Source: Bacillota bacterium (lineage in GTDB: Bacteria; Bacillota; Clostridia; Oscillospirales; Oscillospiraceae). From it: 64,000 bases of DNA. Every line of letters begins with the position of its first letter. Position 1 is the first letter of the stretch. A model generated the notes under the pieces. It made no database searches and was not told where the DNA came from. It saw only the letters and a program-made list of their open reading frames with translations. Location: NCBI GenBank assembly GCA_023402075.1, contig JAEXCS010000040.1:62001-126000 (forward strand), in the 5' to 3' direction. Below are positions 42,291-51,153 of the stretch, in pieces. The translations under genes and the position numbers were made by a program.

Positions 42291-42323
42291 AACTCCCCCT
42301 GCCATGTGCCGGCAGGGGGAGTT
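42291..42323. terminator. Bidirectional terminator
   Basis: A 13-pair stem (AACTCCCCCTGCC/GGCAGGGGGAGTT) lies between the amidase gene and the convergent aldolase gene, with TTTTAT on the plus side. Confidence 0.8.
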
Positions 42324-42331
42324 TTATATGC

Positions 42332-43357
42332 TTACAGAGCGGCCAAATCCTGCAAAAACCGATCCACAGCTTCCCGCGGGGTAGCCCATGAGGTCACAAG
42401 CCGAATGCCGGTCAGGCCGTTCCCTGCGGGGCCGTTGAACTCAAACTCATAGCCCTGCTCCAGACCCTTTACCACCGCGTCGGGAAAATTGGGAAAAATC
42501 TGATTGCTGGGGGAGTCGGACGCAAAGCCATAGCCCAGTGCCGCAATACCTTGGCGCAGAAGCTGCGCCATCTCGTTGGCGTGGCGGGCCAGATCAAAAT
42601 ACAGCCCGCCCTTAAGCAGAGCAGAGAACTGAATGCCCAGCAGGCGGCCCTTTGCCAGCATAGCCCCCCGCTGTTTCATATAGGCCCGGAAATCCGCCGA
42701 TTTGCAGCCGCGGGAAATGACCACGGCCTCGCCAAACAGTGCGCCGTTTTTCGTGCCGCCGATGGTAAACACGTCGGTAAGAGCCGCCAGGTCGGGAAGC
42801 GTAAGGTCGCTGCCCGCAGCCGTTAGGGCAGAGCCAAGGCGTGCGCCGTCTAAAAACAGATACAGACCCCGCTCCCGGCAGATATCCCGCAGAGCGGAAA
42901 GCTCCGCTTTTGTGTAGACGGTGCCAACCTCGGTGGTGTCAGAAATGTAGACCAGCTTGGGATGGACCATATGCTCCGAGCCGTCGTGTCCGTCCAACAC
43001 CTGCCGCACAAGCGCCGGGGTCAGCTTCCCGTCGGGAGAGGGGACGGTGCATACCTTGTGCCCGGTGACCTCCACCGCCCCTGTCTCGTGGGTGGAGACA
43101 TGGCCAGTGTCTGCCGCAATCACTGCCTCAAAAGAGCGCAGCAGTGTGTGAATCACCAGCATATTTGCCTGCGTGCCGCCCACGAGAAAATGCACGTCGG
43201 CCTCCGGTGCGGCGCACAGCGTGCGAATCGTCTCTGCCGCCGCCGCGCAGCGGGAATCCAGGCCATAGCCCCGGGTCTGTTCTTCGTTTGTCTCGCTTAG
43301 GGCTTTCAGCACTGCGGGGTGCGCGCCCTCGCTGTAATCGTTGCGGAAACTGTACAT
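42332..43357 (-). CDS. Threonine aldolase family PLP enzyme
   Basis: A 341-residue fold-type I PLP enzyme of the threonine aldolase/beta-eliminating lyase group, which splits threonine into glycine and acetaldehyde. It has FRNDYSEGAHPAVLKAL at the start, FLVGGTQANM (about 68), HVSTHETGAVE, FLDGARLGSAL (about 190) and the PLP lysine in FTIGGTKNGALFGEA (about 222). AGAGGA precedes the ATG at 43357. Low-specificity threonine aldolase is the most likely activity; related aldolases cannot be excluded. Confidence 0.85.
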   Translation of the reverse strand: MYSFRNDYSEGAHPAVLKALSETNEEQTRGYGLDSRCAAAAETIRTLCAAPEADVHFLVGGTQANMLVIHTLLRSFEAVIAADTGHVSTHETGAVEVTGHKVCTVPSPDGKLTPALVRQVLDGHDGSEHMVHPKLVYISDTTEVGTVYTKAELSALRDICRERGLYLFLDGARLGSALTAAGSDLTLPDLAALTDVFTIGGTKNGALFGEAVVISRGCKSADFRAYMKQRGAMLAKGRLLGIQFSALLKGGLYFDLARHANEMAQLLRQGIAALGYGFASDSPSNQIFPNFPDAVVKGLEQGYEFEFNGPAGNGLTGIRLVTSWATPREAVDRFLQDLAAL

Positions 43358-43647
43358 AAAGTTCCTCTTTCTTTTGGGTTGGAGAACCTGCGCGAAGCCG
43401 GTCAATCCGTCTTATTTTCCATGATTCCAGACAAATGTATCCTTTAGGGGAATATCCATTGAAATCGCCTGCCGTTTCTGCTATCATACCTCTGGAAAGC
43501 AAAAAAATCAAGGATGAACGCCATCCCGCCATAGGGACGTATCCGAGAAAATCCGGCATTATGACGGGAACATTCTTTCCGTTTGATCCGTTTACAAGAT
43601 GAGACTGCCGGCTGTGGCCGGAAAAATGAAAGGAACGTTACATTACC

Positions 43648-44124
43648 ATGAAAAAGCTGTTACTTCCTCTTATGGCGGCATTTTTGCTGATGGGGCTGGC
43701 GGCCTGCGGCGAAACCGGGGACAAGCACCCCGATCTGACTGCCTATTACAACTCCATGGCTGAAACGCTGGGCTGGGACAACGAGAGCATGGCGGAAACG
43801 CCGGACGACGTGCTGGACATTTACTATCCGGGACTGAAAGACATTGAGACAAAGCAGTTTATTGCCCGCTCGGTGATGATTTCTGCCACAGCGGAGGAAA
43901 TTGTTTTAATGGAGTGCAATTCTCCCGAGGACGCGCAGGCTGCCAAGGCCATCCTCCAGCAGCGGGTGGACGATCAGGTGGATGGGGGAGCGTGGTATCC
44001 CAGCACGATTGAGACATGGGAAAATGCACAGGTGTCCGTCAACGGAAGCTACGCCGCCCTGATTGTATCCGGACAGGATCAGGAGAAGCTGACCGAAGCT
44101 TATAACGCGCTGTTCGCGTCCTGA
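43648..44124 (+). CDS. DUF4358 lipoprotein
   Basis: A 158-residue lipoprotein: signal segment MKKLLLPLMAAFLLMGLAAC with the lipobox cysteine at about residue 20, then a DUF4358 domain (DVLDIYYPGLKDIETKQFIA, MECNSPEDAQAAKAILQQRV). The domain has no known activity. It is upstream of an MBOAT acyltransferase and a DHHW protein in the same direction, a combination I recall from other Clostridia, so it may belong to surface polymer O-acylation. A terminator between suggests only partial co-transcription. Confidence 0.83.
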   Translation: MKKLLLPLMAAFLLMGLAACGETGDKHPDLTAYYNSMAETLGWDNESMAETPDDVLDIYYPGLKDIETKQFIARSVMISATAEEIVLMECNSPEDAQAAKAILQQRVDDQVDGGAWYPSTIETWENAQVSVNGSYAALIVSGQDQEKLTEAYNALFAS

Positions 44125-44140
44125 GCGGCAGCGCTGCCCG

Positions 44141-44168
44141 GCCGCGGTTTTTAAGCCGCGGCTTTTTC
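44141..44168 (+). terminator. Terminator after DUF4358 gene
   Basis: The stem GCCGCGG/CCGCGGC is followed by TTTTT, 17 bases after the stop codon and 28 bases before the next gene. Confidence 0.7.
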
Positions 44169-44195
44169 CTTGTATTATAGAAAGGAGGCGCCGCG

Positions 44196-45590
44196 TTGGT
44201 ATTCAGCAGTCCTGTGTTTTTGTTCTTCTATCTTCCCGTTTCGCTGGCGCTGTACTTTGCCGTCCCGTTGAAGTGGCGGAATCTGGTCTTGCTTTCGGTA
44301 AGCCTGCTGTTTTACGGCTGGGGAGAGAGAAGTTACGTTCTTATCATGCTCCTTTCTACTGCCATTGACTATACCCATGGACTTCTGGTGGAAAAATACC
44401 GGCACGAGGATAAAAAGGCCCGGTGGTTCGTGGCGCAGTCCGTGATTTTCAATCTGCTGATACTGGGCTTTTTTAAGTACTACAATTTTATTGCCGCAAA
44501 TCTCTCTCTGATTCCGGGCCTTGCCCTGCCGGACCTGAACGTGCATCTGCCCATCGGCGTGTCCTTCTACACGTTTCAGACCATGAGCTACACCATCGAC
44601 GTATACCGCAAAGACGCGCCGGTGCAAAAGAATCTTGTGGCATTCGGAACCTTTGTCACCATGTTTCCGCAACTGATTGCCGGACCCATCGTAAAGTATA
44701 AGCAGGTGGCGCTGGAGCTGAATTCCCGCCACACCACAGCGGAGGGTTTTGCACGGGGCGCGCTTCGGTTTACCGTGGGTCTTGCCAAAAAAGTGCTTCT
44801 GGCAAACGCCGTGGGCGCGCTGTGGGAGACGCAGATGGCGGCCCAGTCCGCCGGGACGCTGACGGCGGCAGGGGGCTGGCTGGGTCTGGCGGCATTTTCC
44901 CTTCAGATTTATTTCGACTTTTCCGGGTATTCCGATATGGCCATCGGCCTTGGACAGATCTTTGGATTCAATTTCCCCGAAAACTTCGATCACCCATATC
45001 TTTCAAAATCCGTCACGGAGTTCTGGCGGCGGTGGCATATGTCTTTGACCGGGTGGTTCCGGGAGTATGTTTACATCCCCTTGGGCGGCAACCGGGGCGG
45101 AGAATGGAAAACGCTTAGAAACATCCTGATCGTCTGGACGCTGACAGGCATCTGGCACGGTGCAAGCTGGAATTTCCTTCTTTGGGGCGAGTATTTTGCC
45201 GCGTGGCTGATTTTGGAGAAATACGTGCTGGGGGAAGCGCTCAGCCGCGCGCCCGCAGCGATGCAGAGGATTTATACGTTGATGATCGCCGCCGTGGGGT
45301 GGGGTCTGTTTGCCATTGAGGATTTAAGTCGGTGCGCCGCGTATCTGAAAATCTGCTTTGGCGGCGGTATGCTGTGGAGCGCGGGAGACGGCTATCTTTT
45401 AAGAAGCTACGGCCTCACCCTCGTGATTCTGGTTCTTGCGTCCACCACGCTGGGTTTGCGCCTGTGGGCGCGGCTGCCGGAGCGAGTCAGACAAATTGCT
45501 GCGCCGCTGCTGATGCTGGCGGGGCTGACAATATGCACGGCGTACTTGGTGGACAACAGCTATAATCCGTTTTTGTATTTTCGCTTTTAA
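44196..45590 (+). CDS. MBOAT-family O-acyltransferase
   Basis: A 464-residue membrane-bound O-acyltransferase like AlgI/DltB. It has ten or more hydrophobic segments, and the family histidine regions: FPQLIAGPIVKYKQV (about 150), SVTEFWRRWHMSLTGWFREY (about 270-290) and the catalytic-type WTLTGIWHGASWNFLLWGEY with His near residue 327. It moves an acyl group across the membrane to a surface polymer. The start is a TTG with GGAGG seven bases upstream. The DHHW protein that usually completes the transfer outside is the next gene, 11 bases downstream. Confidence 0.93.
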   Translation: MVFSSPVFLFFYLPVSLALYFAVPLKWRNLVLLSVSLLFYGWGERSYVLIMLLSTAIDYTHGLLVEKYRHEDKKARWFVAQSVIFNLLILGFFKYYNFIAANLSLIPGLALPDLNVHLPIGVSFYTFQTMSYTIDVYRKDAPVQKNLVAFGTFVTMFPQLIAGPIVKYKQVALELNSRHTTAEGFARGALRFTVGLAKKVLLANAVGALWETQMAAQSAGTLTAAGGWLGLAAFSLQIYFDFSGYSDMAIGLGQIFGFNFPENFDHPYLSKSVTEFWRRWHMSLTGWFREYVYIPLGGNRGGEWKTLRNILIVWTLTGIWHGASWNFLLWGEYFAAWLILEKYVLGEALSRAPAAMQRIYTLMIAAVGWGLFAIEDLSRCAAYLKICFGGGMLWSAGDGYLLRSYGLTLVILVLASTTLGLRLWARLPERVRQIAAPLLMLAGLTICTAYLVDNSYNPFLYFRF

Positions 45591-45601
45591 GGGGTGAGGA
45601 C

Positions 45602-46717
45602 TTGACAAAGAAGTACGGAATTTTCCTTTCAGTCCTCTTCTGCGGATTTTTGTTTGGTATTGGAGCGCTGCATCTGGTACTGCCAGACCGGACACGGTCC
45701 GAGACGGAGAACCGGACGCTGGAAAAGCGCCCGAACCTTACTGTGGTAAGCGTTGCGGACGGAACGTTTATGACGGATGCGGAGGACTATATCGCCGACC
45801 AGTTTCCGGGGCGGGATGGCTGGACAGGCATGAAAGCCCGGGCGGAGCAGCTTTTGGGTAAGTCGGAATTCCGGGGCGTGTACCTGTGCGGGGACACGCT
45901 GATTAACCGGGGAGATGAGCCAGGGGAGCAGGCGGAAAAAAATCTTGGCTATGTCTCCAAATTGGCAGAGACGGCGGAGGTTCCAGTGTATCTGGGGCTG
46001 ATTCCCACCGCTTCGGAAATTTGGGGAGACAGACTGCCCGCAGGTGCGCCGGTTCCAAATCAGAGCGCGTTTATCCAAAAGGCGCTGGAGGAAACAGGCG
46101 TTTCCGGGGTGGATTATCTCTCCACGCTTCAAGACAGGGCGGGGGAGAAGCTCTACTACCGCACGGACCATCACTGGACCAGTTTGGGCGCGTATTATGG
46201 CTACGCCGCCCTGTGCAATGCTTTAGATGAAACGCCTGTAAGTATTGATTCCTTTACACCTGAAACTGTGACCCGCGACTTCAATGGAACGCTTTATTCT
46301 ACCTCCGGCGTCCACTGGCTGTCGCCGGACACCATGGAGTATTACGTCCCGGAGGAGAGCGTGACAGTGACCGTTCCGCAGGAGGGCGGAGAAGAGAACC
46401 TGCCTCTGTACGACCGCTCATATTTTGCAAAGAAGGACAAATATTCCTCATTTTTGGGAGGAAACCGGCCGGTGTGCATTGTCAAAAATCCAAACGCCGC
46501 CACGGATCGGAAAATTCTTTTAATTCGGGACTCTTATGCCGACGCTATGGCTCCGTTTCTGTCGCAGACCTTTGCGGAGATTCATCTGCTGGATCTGCGG
46601 TATTACCGTCTGTCCCCGGCGGAGTATGCCCGGGAAAACGGGGTGGACAGTATTGTGGTAAGTTACAGCGTACAGAATTTCGTAACGGACAAAAATCTCG
46701 TGTTTTTGAGTCGCTGA
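45602..46717 (+). CDS. DHHW-motif (AlgJ/AlgX/DltD-like) exported protein
   Basis: The 371-residue protein has an N-terminal membrane anchor (about 5-25) and an outside SGNH-like domain with ENRTLEKRPNLT near the start and the hallmark YYRTDHHWTSLGAYYGY (about 185), followed by LIRDSYADAMAPF (about 303). In alginate and related systems such proteins transfer the acyl group that the MBOAT protein brings across. A TTG start with GAGG just upstream is used. Together with the preceding gene it makes a surface O-acetylation pair; the polymer is not known. Confidence 0.9.
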   Translation: MTKKYGIFLSVLFCGFLFGIGALHLVLPDRTRSETENRTLEKRPNLTVVSVADGTFMTDAEDYIADQFPGRDGWTGMKARAEQLLGKSEFRGVYLCGDTLINRGDEPGEQAEKNLGYVSKLAETAEVPVYLGLIPTASEIWGDRLPAGAPVPNQSAFIQKALEETGVSGVDYLSTLQDRAGEKLYYRTDHHWTSLGAYYGYAALCNALDETPVSIDSFTPETVTRDFNGTLYSTSGVHWLSPDTMEYYVPEESVTVTVPQEGGEENLPLYDRSYFAKKDKYSSFLGGNRPVCIVKNPNAATDRKILLIRDSYADAMAPFLSQTFAEIHLLDLRYYRLSPAEYARENGVDSIVVSYSVQNFVTDKNLVFLSR

Positions 46718-46798
46718 AAAGGGAAGGCGGCACGGTATACCGCGCCAAAGCCGGTCTTTATCAGCTTGAAGAACGCTTCATCAACATCTGAAGAAAAA

Positions 46799-46834
46799 GA
46801 ACGGGCTTAAGAAATTTTTTTCTCAAGCCCGTTC
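46799..46834. terminator. Bidirectional terminator
   Basis: Arms GAACGGGCTTAAG and CTCAAGCCCGTTC (one mismatch) separate the DHHW gene from the convergent DUF4364 gene. Confidence 0.7.
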
Positions 46835-46844
46835 CGTTATTCGT

Positions 46845-47393
46845 TTATTTTTCGCTTTTTTCATCCTGCCCGTCAGAGAGAAGCAGGTTCACAATCTGGC
46901 CGTACAGCCGCTCCGGGCTTTGGCGAAAGCGCTTTTCAACCGCCTTGGCCATGTCCTCCCGCACCATCATCAATTCCATATCCATAATGCTGCCCATATC
47001 GTCGGACAGAGACAGAGCCACCGTCCAGGTTCCGTTGGGCCGCTGCACAGAGGTGGCCTGCACCTGACTTTTGCGCCGCAGACGACGGTTGTAGTCTGCC
47101 AGATTCCTGTCGCACCGCAGGCGCACAGAATAGGGAAGGTTGGACTCGCAAATTTCGCTGTTCCGCTGCCCCTTCTCAGTAATGGAGTAAAGACCATCCT
47201 TTGAAAGTGTTAAGTGTTCTGTCTTTACAAGGTCTGCAAGACAATCGGAAAAATCAAAATAATCGATGGCATCGTCGCACAGCGTCAGCTCCAGCACCGC
47301 GTCAAAGGGCACAGGCTCGATGACCCGGGCGGCGATGTATAAAATCAAAAATTTAATTTCCAAATGATCGTGAATAAAGCCGTGTCCGGCCAT
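46845..47393 (-). CDS. DUF4364 protein
   Basis: A 182-residue protein with an N-terminal winged-helix-like part (HDHLEIKFLILYIAARVIEP, DYFDFSDCLADLVKTEHLTL, GLYSITEKGQRNSEI) and a basic, beta-rich second half (VRLRCDRNLADYNRRLRRKS). The family is DUF4364, usual in Clostridia. The winged-helix look suggests a DNA-binding regulator, but no target is known. The ATG at 47393 has GGGAGG eight bases upstream. It stands alone, divergent from the DUF3048 gene. Confidence 0.82.
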   Translation of the reverse strand: MAGHGFIHDHLEIKFLILYIAARVIEPVPFDAVLELTLCDDAIDYFDFSDCLADLVKTEHLTLSKDGLYSITEKGQRNSEICESNLPYSVRLRCDRNLADYNRRLRRKSQVQATSVQRPNGTWTVALSLSDDMGSIMDMELMMVREDMAKAVEKRFRQSPERLYGQIVNLLLSDGQDEKSEK

Positions 47394-47547
47394 GGGGCCA
47401 CCTCCCTGCGCCAATGGGGCGTTGTTGATTACGACCTATTATAGCCGTTTCCTACCGGTTTGTACAGAGTAAACCTGCAAAATGACTTGACGGAGCGGCT
47501 TCGGGGTGGGATGATAGGAAAAAAGCTGACGAAAGGCGGCATGCTTA

Positions 47548-48636
47548 TTGAAACGATTTTTTTCGCTCCTGTGCACGGCTTTGGCCGTAATCAGCCTTTC
47601 CGCCTGCGGGGGAAAAGAACCTCCCGCTCCGGCAGCGTCGTCTGCGGCCGTCTCCGTCCAGGCGCCTGAGGTGATTGAAGTTCCGGCGCCCTACGTCCCC
47701 TCCGGCACCAACCCTCTTACGGGGCTTCCCATGGAGCCGGAGTATGAAAACCTGCGGCCTGTGGCGGTGATGCTGAACAATCTCAAGGCGGCCCAGCCAC
47801 AGCTTGGGCCGTCGCTTGCGGACGTTATTTACGAGGTTACCGCTGAGGGCGGCATTACCCGGATGCTGGCCCTTTACCAGACGCTGGAGGGAGCGCAGGT
47901 GGGGGAGCTTGGCAGCGTCCGTTCCAGCCGCCCCTATTACATTGAGCTGGCGCTGGGCCACGACGCACTGTACGTCCACGCCGGGGGCAGTCCGGAGGCG
48001 TATTCGCTTCTGTCCGAATGGAAGGTGGACAGAATGGACGGGGTCAACGGGGGATCTGACGCCGAAATTTTCTGGCGGGACAAGGACCGGAAAAAATCCA
48101 TGGGCTATGAGCACAGCCTGATTACCTCCGGAGAGAATATTCTTGCATATCTGGACAAAGGCCGCTTTTCAACGGAGCATAAGCCCGGCTATACTTACGG
48201 TCAGAAATTTGTGGACGACGCAACGCCCCTCAACGGCGAACCGGCGGAGCATGTCCGGGTAAAGTTCTCGGCTTACAAAACCGGGGTCTTTGAATATGAC
48301 GCGCAAAGCCGCAAATACCTTGCGGAGCAGTATGACGCGCCGTATATGGACGGGGACACAGGGGAGCAGATGGCAGTGACAAACCTGCTGGTGCTGGAGA
48401 CAAGTATCTCCGTGATTTCCGGAGATTCCTACGGGCGGATGAAGGTGAAAACCACCGGCGAGGGAGACGGCGCATATTTCTGCGGAGGGAAGACCATTCC
48501 CATCCGCTGGAGCAGAGCGAATCGGAACAGTCCTTTTGCCTATACAACGCAGGGCGGAACGCCGCTGAATTTGGAGCGGGGAAACAGCTATGTGTGTATC
48601 ATCAGTCCGAAAACCGGGGCCGTGGAGGCTTCGTAA
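47548..48636 (+). CDS. DUF3048 (YerB-like) lipoprotein
   Basis: A 362-residue lipoprotein: signal with lipobox LSAC (cysteine at about residue 20), a short Ala/Pro/Val-rich spacer, and two DUF3048 parts. Signature pieces are NPLTGLPM, RPVAVMLNN, ADVIYEVTAEGGITRMLALY, VGSVRSSRPYYIELA-like GSVRSSRPYYI and GNSYVCIISP near the end. Function is unknown. The start codon is TTG, with AAAGGCGG about nine bases upstream. The next gene is a small regulator in front of comEC. Confidence 0.87.
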   Translation: MKRFFSLLCTALAVISLSACGGKEPPAPAASSAAVSVQAPEVIEVPAPYVPSGTNPLTGLPMEPEYENLRPVAVMLNNLKAAQPQLGPSLADVIYEVTAEGGITRMLALYQTLEGAQVGELGSVRSSRPYYIELALGHDALYVHAGGSPEAYSLLSEWKVDRMDGVNGGSDAEIFWRDKDRKKSMGYEHSLITSGENILAYLDKGRFSTEHKPGYTYGQKFVDDATPLNGEPAEHVRVKFSAYKTGVFEYDAQSRKYLAEQYDAPYMDGDTGEQMAVTNLLVLETSISVISGDSYGRMKVKTTGEGDGAYFCGGKTIPIRWSRANRNSPFAYTTQGGTPLNLERGNSYVCIISPKTGAVEAS

Positions 48637-48668
48637 CCGCAGAATCATCCGCATTGTGAGGTGAGGCC

Positions 48669-48890
48669 ATGTATTTCCGGCACATTCGAGAGCTGAGAGA
48701 GGACCGCGACCTTACCCAAACAGCTGTCGCGGCGTATCTGAATATGCACCGCAGCGTCTACCGGCGCTATGAGAGCGGGGAACGGGAAATCCCCGTCTGG
48801 GCGGTAATGGCGCTGGCGGAGCTTTATCGCGTCAGCACGGACTATTTGCTGGGACGACCCGACCGTCCCTTGCCCCCCGGGAAGAAATGA
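48669..48890 (+). CDS. Small XRE-family regulator before comEC
   Basis: A 73-residue Cro/CI-type DNA-binding protein: FRHIRELREDRDLTQTAVAA, then NMHRSVYRRYESGEREIPVW and LYRVSTDYLLGRPDRP. It has no extra domain. GTGAGG lies just upstream of the ATG. It overlaps comEC by four bases, so both are co-translated; the reason for a regulator at this place is unclear. Confidence 0.85.
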   Translation: MYFRHIRELREDRDLTQTAVAAYLNMHRSVYRRYESGEREIPVWAVMALAELYRVSTDYLLGRPDRPLPPGKK

Positions 48891-51142
48891 GGAAGCTGGC
48901 GACGTGGGCGGCCTCCTTTGCCGCGGGAATTTTTCTGGCGCAGGTTCTTCTGCCAAGCCGCTTGCTGCTGGCCTTTTCGGCGGTGGCTCTGGGCCTGGGC
49001 GTTTTGGCGCTGTTTCTGCGGGAGCCGTCTCGGTATCGGGCGGTATTGATCTGCACCGCCCTCTCCTTTGCGCTGGGATACAATTGGGCGTTTGCGCTGC
49101 TGGTACAGGCTCCGGCAGAAGCGCAGGCGGAGCGGGAGCTGGCAAATGTGACCATGACTTTAATGGAGTATCCAAGCGCAACAGCTTACGGGGCAAAGGT
49201 CACGGTGCGCCCGAACATTGTGGGCCTGCGGGGCGTGCGGGCTGTGTATTACGGGGATGCGTCGCTGCTGGAACTGGTTCCGGGACAGACGGTGACAGAT
49301 GACCTTCGGCTGAAAAGCGCTGCCAAAATACAGGACGATGAGGTGACGACTTTCACCTCCCGGGGCGTATTCCTTCTGGCCTATGGCAGGGGGGTGGCTG
49401 CATACGGCGACGGAAGCGCGTCCTCGCCCCGATGGTGGCCTGTCCGGATGGGACAGGCCATGCGGGAGAACATTGCGAAGCTGTATCCCGGCGAAGCGGC
49501 GGGCTTTATGACTGCCATCCTCACGGGTGACACCACACTTTTGAGCGAAGCCGCGGGGACGAATTTGAGCGAGGCAGGCATCTACCACATCATGGCGGTG
49601 TCCGGTTTACACTGCTCCTTTCTGGCGGCTATGACGCTGGCCCTGATTGGAAAAAAGCATCGCCGGACGGCGGCATGCGTGGCGATTCCGGTTCTGATAT
49701 TCTATGCGCTGCTCACGGGGGCGCGGCCCTCGGTGGTGCGCTCCTGCGTGATGCTGTCGCTGCTGCTGATTGCCCCCGCCAGCGGCCGGGAGGGGGATTC
49801 GCCCACAGCCCTGAGCTTTGCCCTATTGTTGATTTTACTCCAAAACCCCTTTGCCGCAGCGTCCATCGGGCTTCAGCTCTCCTTTGGCGCGGTGGCGGGT
49901 ATGCTGTGGCTGACGCCGGGGCTGAACCGCTTTTTGCTGGGTGACAGGAAACGAAGCCGGATGGTTCAGGCAGTTTCCACCAGCTGTTCCGCCACCTGCG
50001 GCTCGTTGGTGTTCACGCTGCCCCTGTCGGCGTATTACTTTAATCTTCTGGTGCTCGTCTCACCCCTTTCAAACCTCCTGTGCCTGTGGGCGGTGAGCGT
50101 GATTTTTGGCGTGGGTTTGATTTCTGTCCTGTTGTCATTTGCGTGGATGGCGCCCGCCGTGCTTCTGGCGCTGATTCCAAGGGGACTGATCTCCTATGTG
50201 CTGACGGTGGTGGAGGTTCTTTCAAAAGTCCCGTATCACGCGCTGTATTACACCAACCCGTTTTTGAAATACTGGCTGGTATACTTTTACGTTCTGTTTG
50301 GCACGGCGTATCTGGGAAAAATCAAGTCCCGCCGCAAATATGCGGTGGCGGCAGTGCTGGCGGCGTTGTCTCTGGCGGTGACGGTAAAATCCGGCCGACT
50401 GTTTTTTTCATGGGGCACGCTGAACATCGTGGCGGTGGATGTGGGGCAGGGGAGCTGCACGGCCATGGCCTCCGGCGGACAGTTTGCCCTGATGGACTGC
50501 GGCTCTTCGGGAAGCTTTAAGGGTGCGGGCGGAGATGCCGCCGACCAGCTTCTAAGTATGGGCTGCGAAAGACTTGACTATCTGGTGCTGAGCCATTATG
50601 ATTACGACCATGTTTCCGGCGTGGAGGACCTGATGACCCGCCTGCGGGTGGGGACGGTTCTGCTGCCGGACAAATGGGACGACGCGGGATTGCGGGAATG
50701 GGTAATGGAGACGGCAAAAGACCACGGCGCGGTGGTGGAGCTGGTGACAGAGAAGCGCACGCTAAGCATTGGAAACAGCGTGCTGACGGTTTATCCGCCT
50801 GTGGGCACCGGCGGCGACAACGACAGCGGCCTTGCCCTGCTGTGTACCGCCGGGGACTTTGATTTGCTCATCACCGGCGACATGGACGCCCGGACGGAGG
50901 AAAAGCTTCTTGCCGCCTACCCGCTGCCGGATATTGAGGCACTGATTGTGGGCCACCACGGCTCCAAATACTCCACGGGAGAGGAGCTGCTGGCGGCGCT
51001 TAGCCCGGAAATCGGCGTAGTCAGCGCGGGAAGGAACAGCTATGGCCATCCGTCGGACGAGTCGCTGCGCCGTTTGGCAAAGGCAGGGGCAACCGTTTAT
51101 CGGACGGATCGTCAGGGGAACATTCATATTTCTGTAAAGTGA
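48887..51142 (+). CDS. comEC: DNA internalisation protein ComEC/Rec2
   Basis: ComEC forms the channel that carries single-stranded DNA into competent cells. The 751 residues comprise a soluble DUF4131-like part after two helices (about 20-170), the Competence domain with many membrane helices (about 195-460, with GIYHIMAVSGLHCSF), and a C-terminal metallo-beta-lactamase domain (about 505-750) with VDVGQGSC, SHYDYDHVSG and VGHHGSKYSTGEELLAAL. All three parts are present, so the gene looks intact. It heads a comEC-holA-rnmV run, a common order in Firmicutes. Confidence 0.95.
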   Translation: MRKLATWAASFAAGIFLAQVLLPSRLLLAFSAVALGLGVLALFLREPSRYRAVLICTALSFALGYNWAFALLVQAPAEAQAERELANVTMTLMEYPSATAYGAKVTVRPNIVGLRGVRAVYYGDASLLELVPGQTVTDDLRLKSAAKIQDDEVTTFTSRGVFLLAYGRGVAAYGDGSASSPRWWPVRMGQAMRENIAKLYPGEAAGFMTAILTGDTTLLSEAAGTNLSEAGIYHIMAVSGLHCSFLAAMTLALIGKKHRRTAACVAIPVLIFYALLTGARPSVVRSCVMLSLLLIAPASGREGDSPTALSFALLLILLQNPFAAASIGLQLSFGAVAGMLWLTPGLNRFLLGDRKRSRMVQAVSTSCSATCGSLVFTLPLSAYYFNLLVLVSPLSNLLCLWAVSVIFGVGLISVLLSFAWMAPAVLLALIPRGLISYVLTVVEVLSKVPYHALYYTNPFLKYWLVYFYVLFGTAYLGKIKSRRKYAVAAVLAALSLAVTVKSGRLFFSWGTLNIVAVDVGQGSCTAMASGGQFALMDCGSSGSFKGAGGDAADQLLSMGCERLDYLVLSHYDYDHVSGVEDLMTRLRVGTVLLPDKWDDAGLREWVMETAKDHGAVVELVTEKRTLSIGNSVLTVYPPVGTGGDNDSGLALLCTAGDFDLLITGDMDARTEEKLLAAYPLPDIEALIVGHHGSKYSTGEELLAALSPEIGVVSAGRNSYGHPSDESLRRLAKAGATVYRTDRQGNIHISVK

Positions 51143-51153
51143 GAGAGGTTGAC

